This document shows, one piece after another, positions 45,545 to 58,365 of a stretch of DNA of 64,000 nt. Location: the NCBI GenBank assembly GCA_016946835.1, contig JACVTC010000020.1, positions 563,501 through 627,500 on the forward strand, in the 5' to 3' direction. Both the position numbers and the translations under genes were made by a program. Each line of letters starts with the position of its first letter. Positions within the stretch are counted from its first letter, which is position 1. Source of the stretch: Neocallimastix lanati (nom. inval.). Its lineage: Eukaryota; Neocallimastigomycota; Neocallimastigomycetes; Neocallimastigales; Neocallimastigaceae. The notes under the pieces are model-generated. The model saw nothing but the letters and a program-made list of their open reading frames with translations. It was not told where the DNA came from and made no database searches.

Positions 45545-47464
45545 ATGGCGGAACGTGGACGAGAAGAAAAACGGAAGGTCAGTAAGCCACCGATTTTTAA
45601 CGGTGAAAGAAAAGAACTTAAAGGGTTCCTCACAATTGTAAATATGAACTTTGAGGATACCCCAGATGACTTTCCAGACGATAGATCAAAGGTTAGATTT
45701 ATAACCTCATTCTTAAGAGGTGATCCTTTAAATTGGGCCTCAAATCTATGGGATAATGAAGATCCCTTGATCGATAATTTAAATAATTTTAAGAGGGAAC
45801 TTAAAATTAATTATGGGGATCCAGAAGTGGAGACAATTGTGGCTAATGGTAAATTAGATACCATTCGTCAGAAAAAATATGGGCAAGTGTTAGAATATAT
45901 TAACCAGTTCAAAACAACTTGCCAAAATTCGGACTTCAACGAATCAGCCAAAATTTATATGTTTCTTAAAGGATTACATTACAAAATGAGGGAACAATTA
46001 GCCGTTGTTAACCCAAATCCAGATTCCCTTAACAAGTTGTATACCGATGTAATTCAAATTGAAAATTTGTCAAAGCGAACTAATCTTGTTGAATTCTATT
46101 ATAATCAGCAACGAGTTAGAAATTCGCAACAAAACAGTAACCACAACCAGAGAAATAGTAGTTGTCGTGATGATCCTATGGATGTTGATTTATTTAGGAT
46201 CAAAAATGATAGATATAGAAGATACAACCAGAACTATAATCAAAATTTATATGTTGAAAATAAAAGAGACTTTTCTGAAGAAAAGAAAAAAGGTCTTTGT
46301 TTTTTATGTAAACAACCAGGACACTTACAGTTTAATTGTCCTAACAGAAAAAGACCTTCTGGAGTTAAACACAAGAATAAAATTAGAGAAACAGATGAAA
46401 ATCTTCCATCGGCAAAATTAAGAAGAATTAGAATGATCAAGGAATCCGATGATGCTCAAAAAATTAGAGCTATTACTGATGAAGAAAATGCTATGAATAA
46501 AAGAAAGAACAATATAATTACTTTCTATATAAAAACAAATGATATTGAAGAAGTTCCAGTTAGGGTTCTTATCGACTCTGGCTCGGATTTGAATTTTATT
46601 CATCCTTCGTTCGTTAATAAAAACAAAATTAAATTGAATGAAGTTAAAAGATCTTTCAATGTTACTGGACTAGGATATGGTATCTCTACCATCTAAGAAC
46701 AAACTGAAAAGTGTATCTTACGATTCAAGAACCATTTTGAAGTTATTCAACTCTATGCACTTTATATTCCTGATGTAGATATCATTCTAGGTATTCCTTG
46801 GATTGAAAAGCATTGTCCAATGAATTATCATGATTCAAGAAAAATATCCTTTCCTTCTGGTTATTGCGCTAGGAACTGTAATAATGGTAAAAGAAAAAGA
46901 AAAAACAAAAATAGAAGCAAGAAAGGTTCAAAGAAGTGTAAGATCGATATCGAACCTGAAGAAGAAAATTCCTATGAACCAAGTACTCCATATAAGTGTA
47001 AACCCCTCTGGGATTCCGAATCAGAAAGCGAAGCTGAATACGTCCGTGGAAGAAAAGTTAGAACCATTAATGATAGTGATAGTGATAGTGATAGTGATAG
47101 TATTAATATTAGTGTTAAAGATAATGATTGTAGTAAAGAAAAAATTAACTTTTGTAATTTTAGAGAACTTAGTACAATAGATAAAATCAAAAAATCATGT
47201 AATTTTATTAAATTATGTAAAAATGAAATTTTAAATAAAGAAAGTAAATTGGTCGCCGAACCAACAAACTATTTTTTTTCTTATCAAAATTGTGTGTTAG
47301 ACAATTTGTGTAACTGTCTGATTATTCAGAATTTAGATAATAATAATATTGTTAACGATAGTGATAATAAAATTTCTATTCCTCCTTGTTATCTCGATTA
47401 TATTGAAGTTTTTGATGAAAAGAATTGTGATAAATTACCTCCCCATAGAGAATATGATTATAAA
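45545..47464 (+). pseudogene. Gag-protease of element K
   Basis: The frame is open from before 45500; the codon aligned with B's gag start (MEEVN in B) is GTG here, and the first ATG is at 45545 (MAERGREEKRK). Capsid region (RSKVRFITSFLRGDPLNWASNLW; FKTTCQNSDFNESAKIYMFLKGL), CCHC knuckle CFLCKQPGHLQFNC, retropepsin VLIDSGSDLNFIH. A TAA at 46694-46696 interrupts the protease, after which the same frame continues (IILGIPWIEKHCPMNYHDSR) through an Asp-Ser repeat to [14 protein letters not shown], ending at a frameshift near 47465. Confidence 0.88.
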
Positions 47465-47465
47465 T

Positions 47466-48165
47466 AAATTTAAAGGATAATTCAATTCTATTCTATGGTC
47501 CTATTTATCCTTTAACAGTAGCAGAAAGGGATGAATTGAAAAAGTATATTAAAGAAAACTTAGCAAAAGGATTTATTAGAAAATCCAAATCACCAGCTGG
47601 TGCCCCTGTATTATTTGTTAAAAAGAAAGATGGCACTTTGAGATTATGTATTGATTACAGAAAATTAAATGAAATGACTATTAGAAATTCATATCCTTTA
47701 CCATTAATAAGTGAATTAATTGACAGAGTTAAAGGTGCTAAATATTTTACTAAGTTAGATCTTAAATCTGCATATAACTTAGTAAGAATAAAAGAAGGTG
47801 ATGAGTATAAGATTGCTTTTAGAACTCGTTATGGACATTATGAATATCTTGTTATGCCTTTTGGGTTAAAGAATGCACCTGCTACATTTCAACATTTTAT
47901 AAATGATGTTCTTAGTGACTACTTAGATGATTTTGTTATCTCATATATCGACGATATTCTTATTTATTCAAATAACTTAGAAGAACATCATGAACATGTT
48001 AGAAAAGTGTTGAAAAAACTTTTAGATAATAATTTATATGTTAAACTAGAAAAATGTGAATTCGATGTAACGGAAACCTCCTTCCTGCGTTACATCATAT
48101 CTAAAGATGGTCTTAAACCTGATCCTGAAAAAATTAAAGCTATTTTAGATTGGCCTGTACTACTA
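47466..48165 (+). pseudogene. Reverse transcriptase of element K
   Basis: It begins one base back from the gag frame near 47466. [54 protein letters not shown], catalytic [12 protein letters not shown] (YIDD intact), ending at ILDWPV where the frame is lost near 48165. All RT motifs are complete; only the frame is broken. Confidence 0.9.
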
Positions 48166-48782
48166 ATGTCAAAGAAGTTCAGTCATTTATTGGACTTTGT
48201 AATTATTATAGAGTTTTCATTAAAGATTTTGCCAAAATAGCTTTACCAATACATAAACTCACTCGTAAAAATGTACCTTTTATTTGGGGACCTGAGCAAC
48301 AGAATGCTTTTGTTAAATTGAAAGAACTTTTCACATCTGCTCCAATTTTAATTAATCCTGATAGTAATAAACCGTTTATCGTTGAAACTGATGCTAGTAA
48401 CTTTGCAGTTGGAGCTGTACTTTCTCAAGAAGTTGATGGCAATCTCCATCCAGTTGCCTTTATTTCTTCGAGTTTGACTAAGTCTCAAAGAAACTACCCC
48501 ATTTATGATAAGGAACTTCTCGCTATTAAAGTTGCTTTAGAGCAATGGCGTCACTTTTTAGAGGGTGCTCGTCATCCCTTTACTATTTACACTGATCATA
48601 AAAATTTAACATTTCCTAGAAAACCGGAAATGCTTTCGCAACGTCAAATTAGATGGTATGAATTTTTATCTCGTTTTGATTTTAATATTGTCTATAGATC
48701 TGGGAAAAAATCGGGTAAACCTGATTTACTATCTAGGAGAAGTGATCATTTATTTAATTTTGAATTTAATTCTCCTAATTAA
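48166..48782 (+). pseudogene. RNase H of element K
   Basis: Third frame: [20 protein letters not shown] (RT connection), then FIVETDASNFAVGAVLSQ, NYPIYDKELLAIKVALEQWR and YTDHKNLTF, with GKPDLLSRRSDH at the end. D, E and D residues of RNase H are present. A frameshift follows near 48782. Confidence 0.88.
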
Positions 48783-50373
48783 CTGTTTTACTATTAATAA
48801 TGATACCCTTGCTAATTCTATTTTGAATGCTCTTGAGAATGATGAATTCTATAATTCTGTTAAATCATCCTTATCTATTAATAATGCTGTTAACCCTAAA
48901 ATTCAAAATATTAATAAATTCATGATTGATAAAGAAGGATTTTTACTTTTTAATAATCTGATTTATGTTCCTAAATCGATTCGAACGAGAGTTCTTGAGC
49001 TCCATCATGACTCTCCTACTGCTGGTCATTTTGGTGTTTCTAAGACTCAAGAATTACTTAGCCGCAATTTTTGGTGGCCTAATTTTTCTCTTGATGTTAA
49101 AAAATTTATTAAGTCTTGTGAAGTTTGCTGTAAATCAAAAATTCCTAGACATAAGCCATATGGACTTCTTTCACCCTTGTCCACTCCTAATAGAGCTTGG
49201 TCTGATATTTCTATGGATTTTATCGTAGAATTACCTAAGTCTAAAGATATGACTACAATTATGGTTGTTGTTGATCGTTTGACTAAAATGGCTCATTTTA
49301 TTCCTTTTCGTTGTCTTCCTACTGCTTCAATTGCTGCTGATGCTTTTATCTCGAATATTTTTAAATTACATGGTTTCCCTGATTCTATTATTTCTGATAG
49401 AGGATCGCAATTTACATCTGAATTTTGGAATCGCTTATGTAAACTTCTTGATATTACTCATTCTCTTTCTACCTCCAACCATCCGGAGACTGATGGTCAA
49501 ACGGAGAGGGTGAACGGAATATTGGAACAATATCTTCGTTGTTTCATAAATGAAAGGCAAAATAATTGGGTCGATTTACTACCTTTCGCTGAATTCGCTT
49601 ACAATAATACTTTACGTCAATCTATAAATCAATCACCATTCTTCGCAAACTATGGTTTTAATCCTAAATTTAGTCCTGAGATTCCATCCTCAGAAAGACC
49701 AAGTAGAGCTGAAAAAAGAATATTAGATATTAATAAAAATATTGAATTTTTAAAAAGAAACTTAGAAGAAGCTAAGAAAACTTATAAAAAATACGCCGAT
49801 TTGAAAAGACTTCCTTCCCCTAATTTCGAAGTCGGTAAAAAAGTTTGGTTACTTAAAGGATCTACTACTAAGAATGTTAAAAGAAAACTAGCCGATCAAT
49901 TGATAGGTCCTTTTGAAATAATTGAAAAAGTTAGTCCCTTAGCGTACAAACTTAAACTACCTAATAATATGCATTGTCATCCAATTTTTCATGTTTCTTT
50001 ACTTGAACCTTATTATGAGAATGAATTTGAAGATAGAAATGTTAATAAACGAAAGAGTATAAATTTAACTACAAATAATTCCGATATGATTCCAGATAAA
50101 ATAATTAATATGAGAACTTATAAAGGAAAGAATCGTTTTCTTATCTCTTGGAAAGGATCAAATGAAGACTCTTGGATAGATGAAGATCAAATTTTAGATA
50201 AACAATTTATTCAGGAATACTTTAGAAAAATTAAGAAAAATAAAACAAGAACAAAGGATCAAGAATCTATTAAGAATGATGATCATGCCAATGATTTCAT
50301 TGTAAGACATAAATATCAACCCTTTGTTATAGAACTTCCCTCAAGAAATGATTCTCGCAGGAGCTCGACTTAA
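48783..50373 (+). pseudogene. Integrase with chromodomain, element K
   Basis: Fourth segment, frame open to 50373. Zinc-binding region (ELHHDSPTAGHFG; CEVCCKSK), core MDFIVELPK, ISDRGSQFTS and NHPETDGQTERVNG (D, D, E), GPFEIIEKVSPLAYKLKLP, and a chromodomain-like end IINMRTYKGKNRFLISWKGS then EDSWIDEDQI. Parallel to B's integrase. The domain itself seems intact, so it could in principle be read from a separate start, but it belongs to a broken polyprotein. Confidence 0.9.
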
Positions 50374-50383
50374 AGGGCGAGAT

Positions 50384-51248
50384 TGTAAATATATGATCAA
50401 TATCTTTAGTACATTAATTAATTTATTTTGTACATTAAATTATTTAATGTAATTCACGTTTACAAAATAATACTAATGCATTAAATTATGTAAAATTTAT
50501 TAATTTATGAAATTAATTGATTTATGAAAATTAATAATAAATTTATATTTCATATAATATATAAATTTAAAAATATAAAATTAATTTTTAAATAACCTAA
50601 AATTTAGTAATAAAATATTTTAATATTTTTAGTTTAGTTTAATTTTAGTTTAGTTTAATTTTAGTTTAGTTTAATTTTAGTTTAGTTTAATTTTAGTTTA
50701 GTTTAATTTTAGTTTAGTTTAATTTTAGTTTAGTTTAATTTTAGTTTAGTTTAATTTTAGTTTAGTTTAATTTTAGTTTAGTTTAATAATCATAAAAATT
50801 AAATAGTAATATATAATTAATAGTATTAATAATAAAAGAATAATAAATAAATAATAAATAAGAACTTATTCAATTTGAGTCAAAACAAATTGAATAAAAA
50901 GCTTATTGAATTAGTTTTAGTTTTTATAACTTTATTTAATTTTAGATTAGTTTTTGTTTATTTTATATTGAATATATGTTTAAATAAATAGAAATAGTAT
51001 ATTATAATATAATTAAGAAAAAATATAAATACATGTAAAATTATTCTATTAAAGAAAATGTAGTTGTTATTAACTATTTTTGCAGTTAATAACTAATAAA
51101 AAGAATTTTTATAATAAAGTGATTAATAAAAGAATTTTTTTTTAAAAAATCAATTTCATTAGAGTATTGTTATTGATAGTGTTGTTTTTGTTGTTTTTTT
51201 TTTGTTTTTTTCGTAATTGTAATCTGCTCCTTAAGGAATATTTTTACA
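50384..51248 (+). repeat. 3' LTR of element K
   Basis: 865 bp, same ends as the 5' LTR; about ten copies of the 16-bp unit at 50626-50785. Preceded by AAAGGGCGAGAT, the likely polypurine tract. Confidence 0.95.
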
Positions 51249-52708
51249 GAAACTGCTCCTAAAAACGACCTTACCTGTTTCAAATTCTTCGGAGGTAGCC
51301 ATTGTGATATAATCTTTACCTTGTCATCTAAAGGAGATAATCCTTTTGTCGAAGGCAAATGCCCTAAGATTTTGACTTCAGTTTGAAAGAAAGAACATTT
51401 TTCTAAATTTATTTTTAATTCATTTTCTTGTAAAATTGTAAATACCTTATGTAAGTGACAAATATGTTCATCTAAAGACTTTGAAAATATAATTAGATCA
51501 TCAATATACACGAACATGCAGTCTCCTATTAAATCAAAGAAGATACGATTCATCTCTCTTTGAAAAGTGGCGGGGCATTGCGAAGTCCAAAGGGCATTAC
51601 ACGGAAGTTGTAGTTGCCAAACATAGTTGTAAAAGCGGTTTTATCCTTATCGGCTGTATCCATGGGAATCTGGTGATATCCAGAGTACAAATCAATAGTG
51701 GATAGAATTTTTATGTTATCACCAGCTAATGATAGAATATCGTCAATAAGAGGTAAAGCATACGAATCTTTTATAGTTAAATCATTTAATTTCCGATAAT
51801 CTACACATAACCTCCAATCTTTATTCTTTTTTGGGACTAAGACAATAGGTGAAGACCATTGGGAAAAGGATGGTTCGATAAGCCAGTCTCTAATTAGTTT
51901 CTTCAATATTTTCTTTAAAGCTTTGGTTTGATTTTTGGTTAACCGATAGGCTCTTTGTTTTATGGGTCTTGATCCAGGTAATAAATTTATTTTATGTGGG
52001 AATAACTTCGATTTTCCCAATTCGTCGGTTTTTAAAGCTAATATTTTAATAAAATTTTGAAACATTTCTTTAACTTCTTTTTGAACATTAGATGGTAATG
52101 AATTAACAATTTTATCAATTATTTCATTTTTATTTGGTTTAGGATCTTCTTGTTTATTCAAGTCTGTGTTATTTACCACTAAGGTGCACAATAAAGGCTG
52201 AGGATCTAAATCTTCTGTATTAACATTGTCATCTTGATTCATGGGACGAGTGTCATATTGTAGATCTGATAGTTTATGGTAATTATTATTGTTATCAACA
52301 TAGTACAGAGTATCATTAACAAAATCTAAAATAAATCTATTCTTTTTTAAAGAATCAACTCCAATTAATATGTCAAATAAATTATCCTTTTCTATTATTC
52401 TGAAATAATCTTTGAATGATTTGTTCCCAATTGTTATTTCTAATTCTATAATTTCAGATTGTACGGATGTTTCGGAACAGGCTTGTACTATGGTTTCATT
52501 GATAGTTTCTAAGGTAGGTTTGTTAATTTTTAATTTTTGTAAAGCTGAGCGAGTAATTATATTAAGACTCGCACAAGTGTCCAAAAATATTTCAGTATCG
52601 GCACCTTCTACTTTTCCTTTTGCTTTACTAATTTTAAATTTACTAAATATTGATAATAGAGTGCTTGTAGAATTTCTAGGATTTAATTTTAAAGCTTTCG
52701 TAAGTTAA
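51249..52708 (-). pseudogene. J pol piece 1: protease and RT
   Basis: The frame runs from about 52708 on the minus strand. Segment LTKALKLNPRNS (aligned with LTQGLKLEKSK in A), protease IFLDTCASLNIITR (DTC instead of DSG), LFPHKINLLPGSRPIKQRAYRLTK, RT CVDYRKLNDLTIKDSY, TIDLYSGYHQIPMD, MPFGLRNAP. A one-base shift near 51575 then moves to the frame holding FQREMNRIFFD and VYIDDLIIFSKS (YIDD), ending FLGAV at the K insertion. The gag and 5' LTR of J are missing because the sequence switches at about 52700-52710 to plus-strand pol of another element. Confidence 0.88.
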
Positions 52709-52881
52709 ATCCTTACTTTTATGGACCATATAAAGTAGTTAACAAACAAAAATTCAATACAGTTGTCCTCGAAGATCCTCAAACAGGAAAACTTCTTGAT
52801 CGAAATGTACATATTAAAAATGTTTTTCCTTATATCATTCCAGAAAAAGAATTAACTTCAAGGGACGAAGTTCAATCTTAA
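52700..52881 (+). pseudogene. Integrase C-terminal fragment belonging to LTR D1
   Basis: Plus-strand frame RKLNPYFYGPYKVVNKQKFN then VVLEDPQTGKLLDRNVHIKNVFPYI and a stop at 52879-52881. This is the last part of an I/A/J-type integrase (compare KLEPYFNGP, FNTVTLADPNSGILLNRNVHLKNI). It is joined head-on to J pol of opposite strand. The LTR follows after a short purine-rich tract. Confidence 0.85.
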
Positions 52882-52893
52882 CCGCCGAGGAAT

Positions 52894-53381
52894 TGATAAA
52901 TAACAAAATTAATAAATCTTGAAAATTTATTATACATAAAATCAAAACTAACCTTAGCCAAGTTTAATAATAATTTAATAAAATAAAAAAAAAATTAATT
53001 AATTAATTAAAACAAATAAATTACACTTAAAAATTACATTAATACTCAGATATGAAAGAAATATTATATATTTTTCAAAATAAAAATATTAAGATTAAAT
53101 TTAAAATAAAATAATTAGTTTTAATAATTAGTTTTATAATAATTTTTATAATTAATTTTATAATTAAATAATAATTTTATAATAACAAAATTTATTAATT
53201 TAAATAACAAAATATTTTTAATTATTTTTATAATAAACAAATTTATTTATTTTATTATTAAATATTTATTTTATTATTAATTTTATTACTTTTATTTTAT
53301 TTAATTATTCTTTTTATTTATAAATTATAAATAGTTTAATTTTAAAGAAAAATATAAATACTTGTAAATATTTCATGTAAA

Positions 53382-53418
<37 letters not shown>

Positions 53419-53652
53419 TAATTTTATAATTTTAATAATCACTTTAAATTTTGTAATGTTTAATAAATTTTAATAAAAGATTTATAAAATAAAATATTAG
53501 AAAACAAGTGTTCTAATAAACCAAATTTTTAGTGTTATTTTTAATAAAACATTTTTAATTCATAAATAACTTATACAGTTATTATTAAAATAAATTGAAA
53601 TTATCACTTTTTAATTCTATATTAAAATTAAGATAATTTCTAAAATTTATCA
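52894..53652 (+). repeat. LTR D1 (3' LTR of the fragment to its left)
   Basis: TGATAAAT and ATTTATCA inverted ends, 759 bp. The inverted copy D2 is at 57602-58362. Confidence 0.85.
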
Positions 53653-53658
53653 AAAATC

Positions 53659-54701
53659 TGATTTATACCTAATATTCTTAATCTACAAAAATTAAATTTT
53701 GTAGAAGTGAATAAAAGGATAAATACTGAATAAAATTGATTTAAGAAATTTAAAAAAAAATAAATATGTTTTATTATTAAACACAAAAATGTTTTATTAA
53801 AAAATTTATTTTTATTTTTAATATTAATCTTTATTTATTTAATAATTAATTTTGTTTAAATTAATAAAATAATTGTTAAAACTAATAAAATAATAAAATG
53901 AAATATTTATTATTTATACTAATTTATTTTAATTTTAATAATAAAATTGATTATTAATAACTAATAAAATATATAATAATTTATCAAAATAATTAATAAT
54001 CATAAAAATTGATTATTAAAAACTAATAAAATATCTATAATAATTTATTAAATAATTAATAATCATAAAAAATTGATTATTAAAACTAATAAAATATCTA
54101 TAATAATTTATTAACTAATTAATAATAAAGAATAATTTATAAGAAATATTTACATGTTTTTATATTTTTCTTTGATTTTAAACTATTTACATTAAAAATA
54201 ATAAAATTAATAAAAGAGAAATAAAGAATAATTTATTATTAAATTAAACAATATTTACAATTAAAATGTTGATAAAGATGAGTTTTAAAATGTTATTTTA
54301 ATTACAATTTGTTTATAAAAGTTGAGTTATAAAATAAATAAAATAATCATTATTTTAAATAAAAGTAACTTAAAAAATTATTTAACTAGTTAATTTTAAT
54401 TTTGAGATGTTTATAAGTTTGTTTATTTGTTATTTATAATTTATTAAATTTGTTTATTATTTTGTTTATTTGTAGTCTTAGAAAAATATTATTTATTAAT
54501 TTATTTTAGTTTTTAATTAAAATTATTAATGATTAATTAATTTATTATTATTTTATTTTAATTATCTTTATTTAATTAATTTTTCTTAAATATGGATTTA
54601 ATTTTTTTTAGAATGGATTAATTTTTGGGTTAAGCTAGAAAACTTTAACATGAATTTGTTTTTTATTATTTATTTTAATTTAATAATTTTGTTATTTATC
54701 A
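53659..54701. repeat. Solo LTR E1
   Basis: TGAT...ATCA ends, 1043 bp, the same length as E2. AATC on the left (53655-53658); on the right AAT at 54702-54704 continues to C at 57601 once element C is removed. Contains about three 65-70 bp repeats with TAATAATCATAAAAA. Confidence 0.85.
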
Positions 54702-54704
54702 AAT

Positions 54705-55172
54705 TGATACGATATTTTATTTATGTATCTAAATTAATATTTATTTATGGGCAATGACAATAAGGAATTATGACAAAATAATATATTCTAATATTAAATA
54801 GAAATAACACATACAATAATACAAAATAAAGTAATAATTATATCTTTTTAATGTTCTCTTTATTTATTATTAATTATTAATTATTACATAAATTATTATT
54901 ATTATTACTCTTTTATATAAATATTATAATTAATTATCTCAAATATATATAATATCTCTTTTAACTATACTAAAATAAAATATAAAAATAGCTATTTATG
55001 TGAATTAATTTATCATAAGTATAAACTTATAAATAAAAGAATTCCCCGTTTAATAATTATTATTCTAAAATTATATATATTATTATAAAATTATTATTGA
55101 CCAATAATATTTAAGTATTTCTTTAACCTAAAGAATCTACCTAAATACCATTTTTATAGTGGTCACGTATCA
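54705..55172 (-). repeat. 3' LTR of element C with adjacent polypurine tract
   Basis: Ends TGATACG and CGTATCA. Followed by AGACGCCCCCACTT (AAGTGGGGGCGTCT on the element strand), then TAGACTTCGTCCC, as next to J's LTR at 18423. Confidence 0.93.
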
Positions 55173-55434
55173 AGACGCCCCCACTTAAATTAGACTTCGT
55201 CCCCTGAAGTCTCTATAACAATATAATAAATTTTTTTTTTTTTTTTTTTTTTTAATCAAATTTAATTAAAAATAAAATTTATTGTTGGATTTATTATATT
55301 ATAAAAAAAATTAAATTTTTGAATTAATGATTATTTTAATTTTTAAAATTCGAAATCTTGAAATTTCGAATTAAATTAATTTAAATTATTTATATGTATA
55401 TATAATTACTTATAATTCATCATAATTGAATTAT

Positions 55435-55454
55435 TTATTTATTTTTTTTATTTC

Positions 55455-55506
<52 letters not shown>

Positions 55507-56904
55507 GTTATTGTTATTGTTATTGTTATTATTGTTTTTATTATAATTCATTTCGTTAATATTATAAACATTTTTATTTTCGTTATTTGTATAATTATCA
55601 TTGTTATTAGTATTGTTATTATTAAAACCACTATTATTTCCTACTGAATTTATGTTTCTACTATATCCATTATTGTTTTTATTTATATTATTTCCAATTA
55701 TATTATCTTGAGTATTATTTATATTTGAATTAAACGTATTTTCTACACAATTATTATTTAAATTATTGTTGAAATTAATTTCATTTCCAATATTTACATC
55801 TTTATTTCCTTGCATATTATAATTTATACCATGATTATTGTATATTCTATTTTTTTTTGTATTCATATTCTCATTTAAACTACTGTTATTATTATTGGTA
55901 CCAAAATTTTTATTTAAATCATAATTACTTTTATTTAGATAATTATTTAAATTATTATAATTATTATTACCAAAATTATTATTTAAATTATAATTATTTC
56001 TATAAATTTCTCTATTTCCATTATGCTTTTTACCAAAACTAATCATATTATAATGATTTTCAGCAATATTACTATTTAAATTATAATTTCTACGATAATA
56101 ATTAATATAGTTTTTATTTCTATCATATGAATTAAATTTATAATTATAATTATTATGGTTTCCAGGTATAAAATTTCTTCTTTTATTTATTTCCAAAATT
56201 CCAGTTCTTTCTAATTCCGCTAATTCTTTGAACGAGTGTCTACAATTAATTGCTTTATGACCTAACTCATAGCATCTAAAGCACATAATTTTATTATTCT
56301 TATTGTTTTTATTGCTATTTAATTTATTCATTTTGCAATTATTATTATTCCATTTTTGATTATTATTCTTATAAATATTATTTAAATTTAAATTTAATTT
56401 CTTTTCAATTCTTTCAACTTTTTCTGCATATTTGATAGCTTCTTTTATATCTTCGATTTCTTCTTCTAATATTCTTAAACAAGGATATATTCTGGACCTG
56501 ATTGAATTAACATAATTATTAACAGTAATTAATTTCTTTATATTACTATCAATATCATTATATTTTCTTAAGTATTTATAATTAAAATTACTAATTGATT
56601 CATTTGAATTAATTTTTAAATTAATTAAGTTCCAATATTTTACGCTTGATGTTATTTCTAGATATTCTTCTAAGGCTATTTTTATTTCTTTTAAGCTAGG
56701 AACCTGATTATTTTTTTCCTTTAATTCATCAAGAACATACCTAATTTCTTTATTTACACATTCTTTACATAAAATAAATCTTCTTTCTTGTTCTTTTATA
56801 TTCCATAATTCAAATAACTCAGTTAATTCTTCTATCCATTCATTGATATCATTATTATAATTTTCTAATAATGGTAACGTACTTAATATCTTAAAAACAT
56901 TCAT
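55435..56904 (-). CDS. gag: Gag of element C
   Basis: A 489-residue intact frame from ATG 56904. N-terminal 180 residues are a capsid-like region (NDINEWIEELTELFELWNIK, VPSLKEIKIALEEYLEI, LRKYNDIDSNIKKLITVNNY) similar to the Gag of M. A CCHC knuckle CFRCYELGHKAINC sits near residue 210. The rest is an extreme Asn-rich tail ending in about 25 consecutive Asn, encoded by ATT/ATA-type repeats on the plus strand. Nothing after the stop at 55435 resembles pol. As the only product it could form particles that borrow Pol from a relative such as the J family. Confidence 0.88.
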
Positions 56905-57106
56905 CTTTAAAAATTTTATTTATTCTTATATATTTTTTTTATTATAATTTTCTAATTTAATTTAATATTATTATAAGTATTACTATTATAATTATTAGTA
57001 ACTAATTTAAACTAATTAAATTCTTTTTATATACATACTAAATAATATTTATTATATAGACGTATTATTTTATTAATATTATTTTCATATTATTTTGCTA
57101 TTGTCA

Positions 57107-57124
57107 CGCCCGGATTCTCCACCA
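57107..57124 (-). other. Primer-binding site of element C
   Basis: Plus strand CGCCCGGATTCTCCACCA, a tRNA-3'-end-like sequence different from that of I and A; four bases from the LTR. Confidence 0.75.
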
Positions 57125-57128
57125 AATT

Positions 57129-57596
57129 TGATACGATATTTTATTTATGTATCTAAATTAATATTTATTTATGGGCAATGACAATAAGGAATTATGACAA
57201 AATAATATATTCTAATATTAAATAGAAATAACACATACAATAATACAAAATAAAGTAATAATTATATCTTTTTAATGTTCTCTTTATTTATTATTAATTA
57301 TTAATTATTACATCAATTATTATTATTATTACTCTTTTATATAAATATTATAATTAATTATCTCAAATATATATAATATCTCTTTTAACTATACTAAAAT
57401 AAAATATAAAAATAGCTATTTATGTGAATTAATTTATTATAAGTATAAACTTATAAATAAAAGAATTCCCCGTTTAATAATTATTATTCTAAAATTATAT
57501 ATATTATTATAAAATTATTATTGACCAATAATATTTAAGTATTTCTTTAACCTAAAGAATCTACCTAAATACCATTTTTATAGTGGTCACGTATCA
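57129..57596 (-). repeat. 5' LTR of element C
   Basis: Matches 54705-55172 apart from about two substitutions. Confidence 0.93.
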
Positions 57597-57601
57597 AAAT
57601 C

Positions 57602-57837
57602 TGATAAATTTTAGAAATTATCTTAATTTTAATATAGAATTAAAAAGTGATAATTTCAATTTATTTTAATAATAACTGTATAAGTTATTTATGAATTAAA
57701 AATGTTTTATTAAAAATAACACTAAAAATTTGGTTTATTAGAACACTTGTTTTCTAATATTTTATTTTATAAATCTTTTATTAAAATTTATTAAACATTA
57801 CAAAATTTAAAGTGATTATTAAAATTATAAAATTAAT

Positions 57838-57868
<31 letters not shown>

Positions 57869-58362
57869 TTTACATGAAATATTTACAAGTATTTATATTT
57901 TTCTTTAAAATTAAACTATTTATAATTTATAAATAAAAAGAATAATTAAATAAAATAAAAGTAATAAAATTAATAATAAAATAAATATTTAATAATAAAA
58001 TAAATAAATTTGTTTATTATAAAAATAATTAAAAATATTTTGTTATTTAAATTAATAAATTTTGTTATTATAAAATTATTATTTAATTATAAAATTAATT
58101 ATAAAAATTATTATAAAACTAATTATTAAAACTAATTATTTTATTTTAAATTTAATCTTAATATTTTTATTTTGAAAAATATATAATATTTCTTTCATAT
58201 CTGAGTATTAATGTAATTTTTAAGTGTAATTTATTTGTTTTAATTAATTAATTAATTAATTTTTTTTTTTTATTTTATTAAATTATTATTAAACTTGGCT
58301 AAGGTTAGTTTTGATTTTATGTATAATAAATTTTCAAGATTTATTAATTTTGTTATTTATCA
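57602..58362 (-). repeat. Solo LTR D2, inverted relative to D1
   Basis: Reverse complement of D1 over its whole 760 bp with few differences. Flanking bases are AATC on both sides when C on the left and F and G2 on the right are removed. Confidence 0.85.
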
Positions 58363-58365
58363 AAT

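Larger units (their letters stand above)
44137..51248 (+). mobile_element. Ty3 chromodomain element K
   Basis: LTRs 44137-44906 and 50384-51248; ends TGTAAA...TTTTTACA; target duplication GAAAC (44132-44136 and 51249-51253). Inserted into J's pol. Order gag-protease-RT-RNase H-integrase-chromodomain on the plus strand. The coding region has one stop and three frameshifts, and the Gag start codon equivalent to B's is GTG. Confidence 0.93.
54705..57596 (-). mobile_element. Gag-only Ty3-type element C
   Basis: Two 468-bp LTRs (54705-55172 and 57129-57596; I see about two differences), primer-binding site, gag and polypurine tract, but no pol between them. Target bases AAAT on both sides (54701-54704 and 57597-57600). 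LTR ends (TGATACG/CGTATCA), LTR internal blocks and polypurine tract resemble those of J. Confidence 0.9.
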
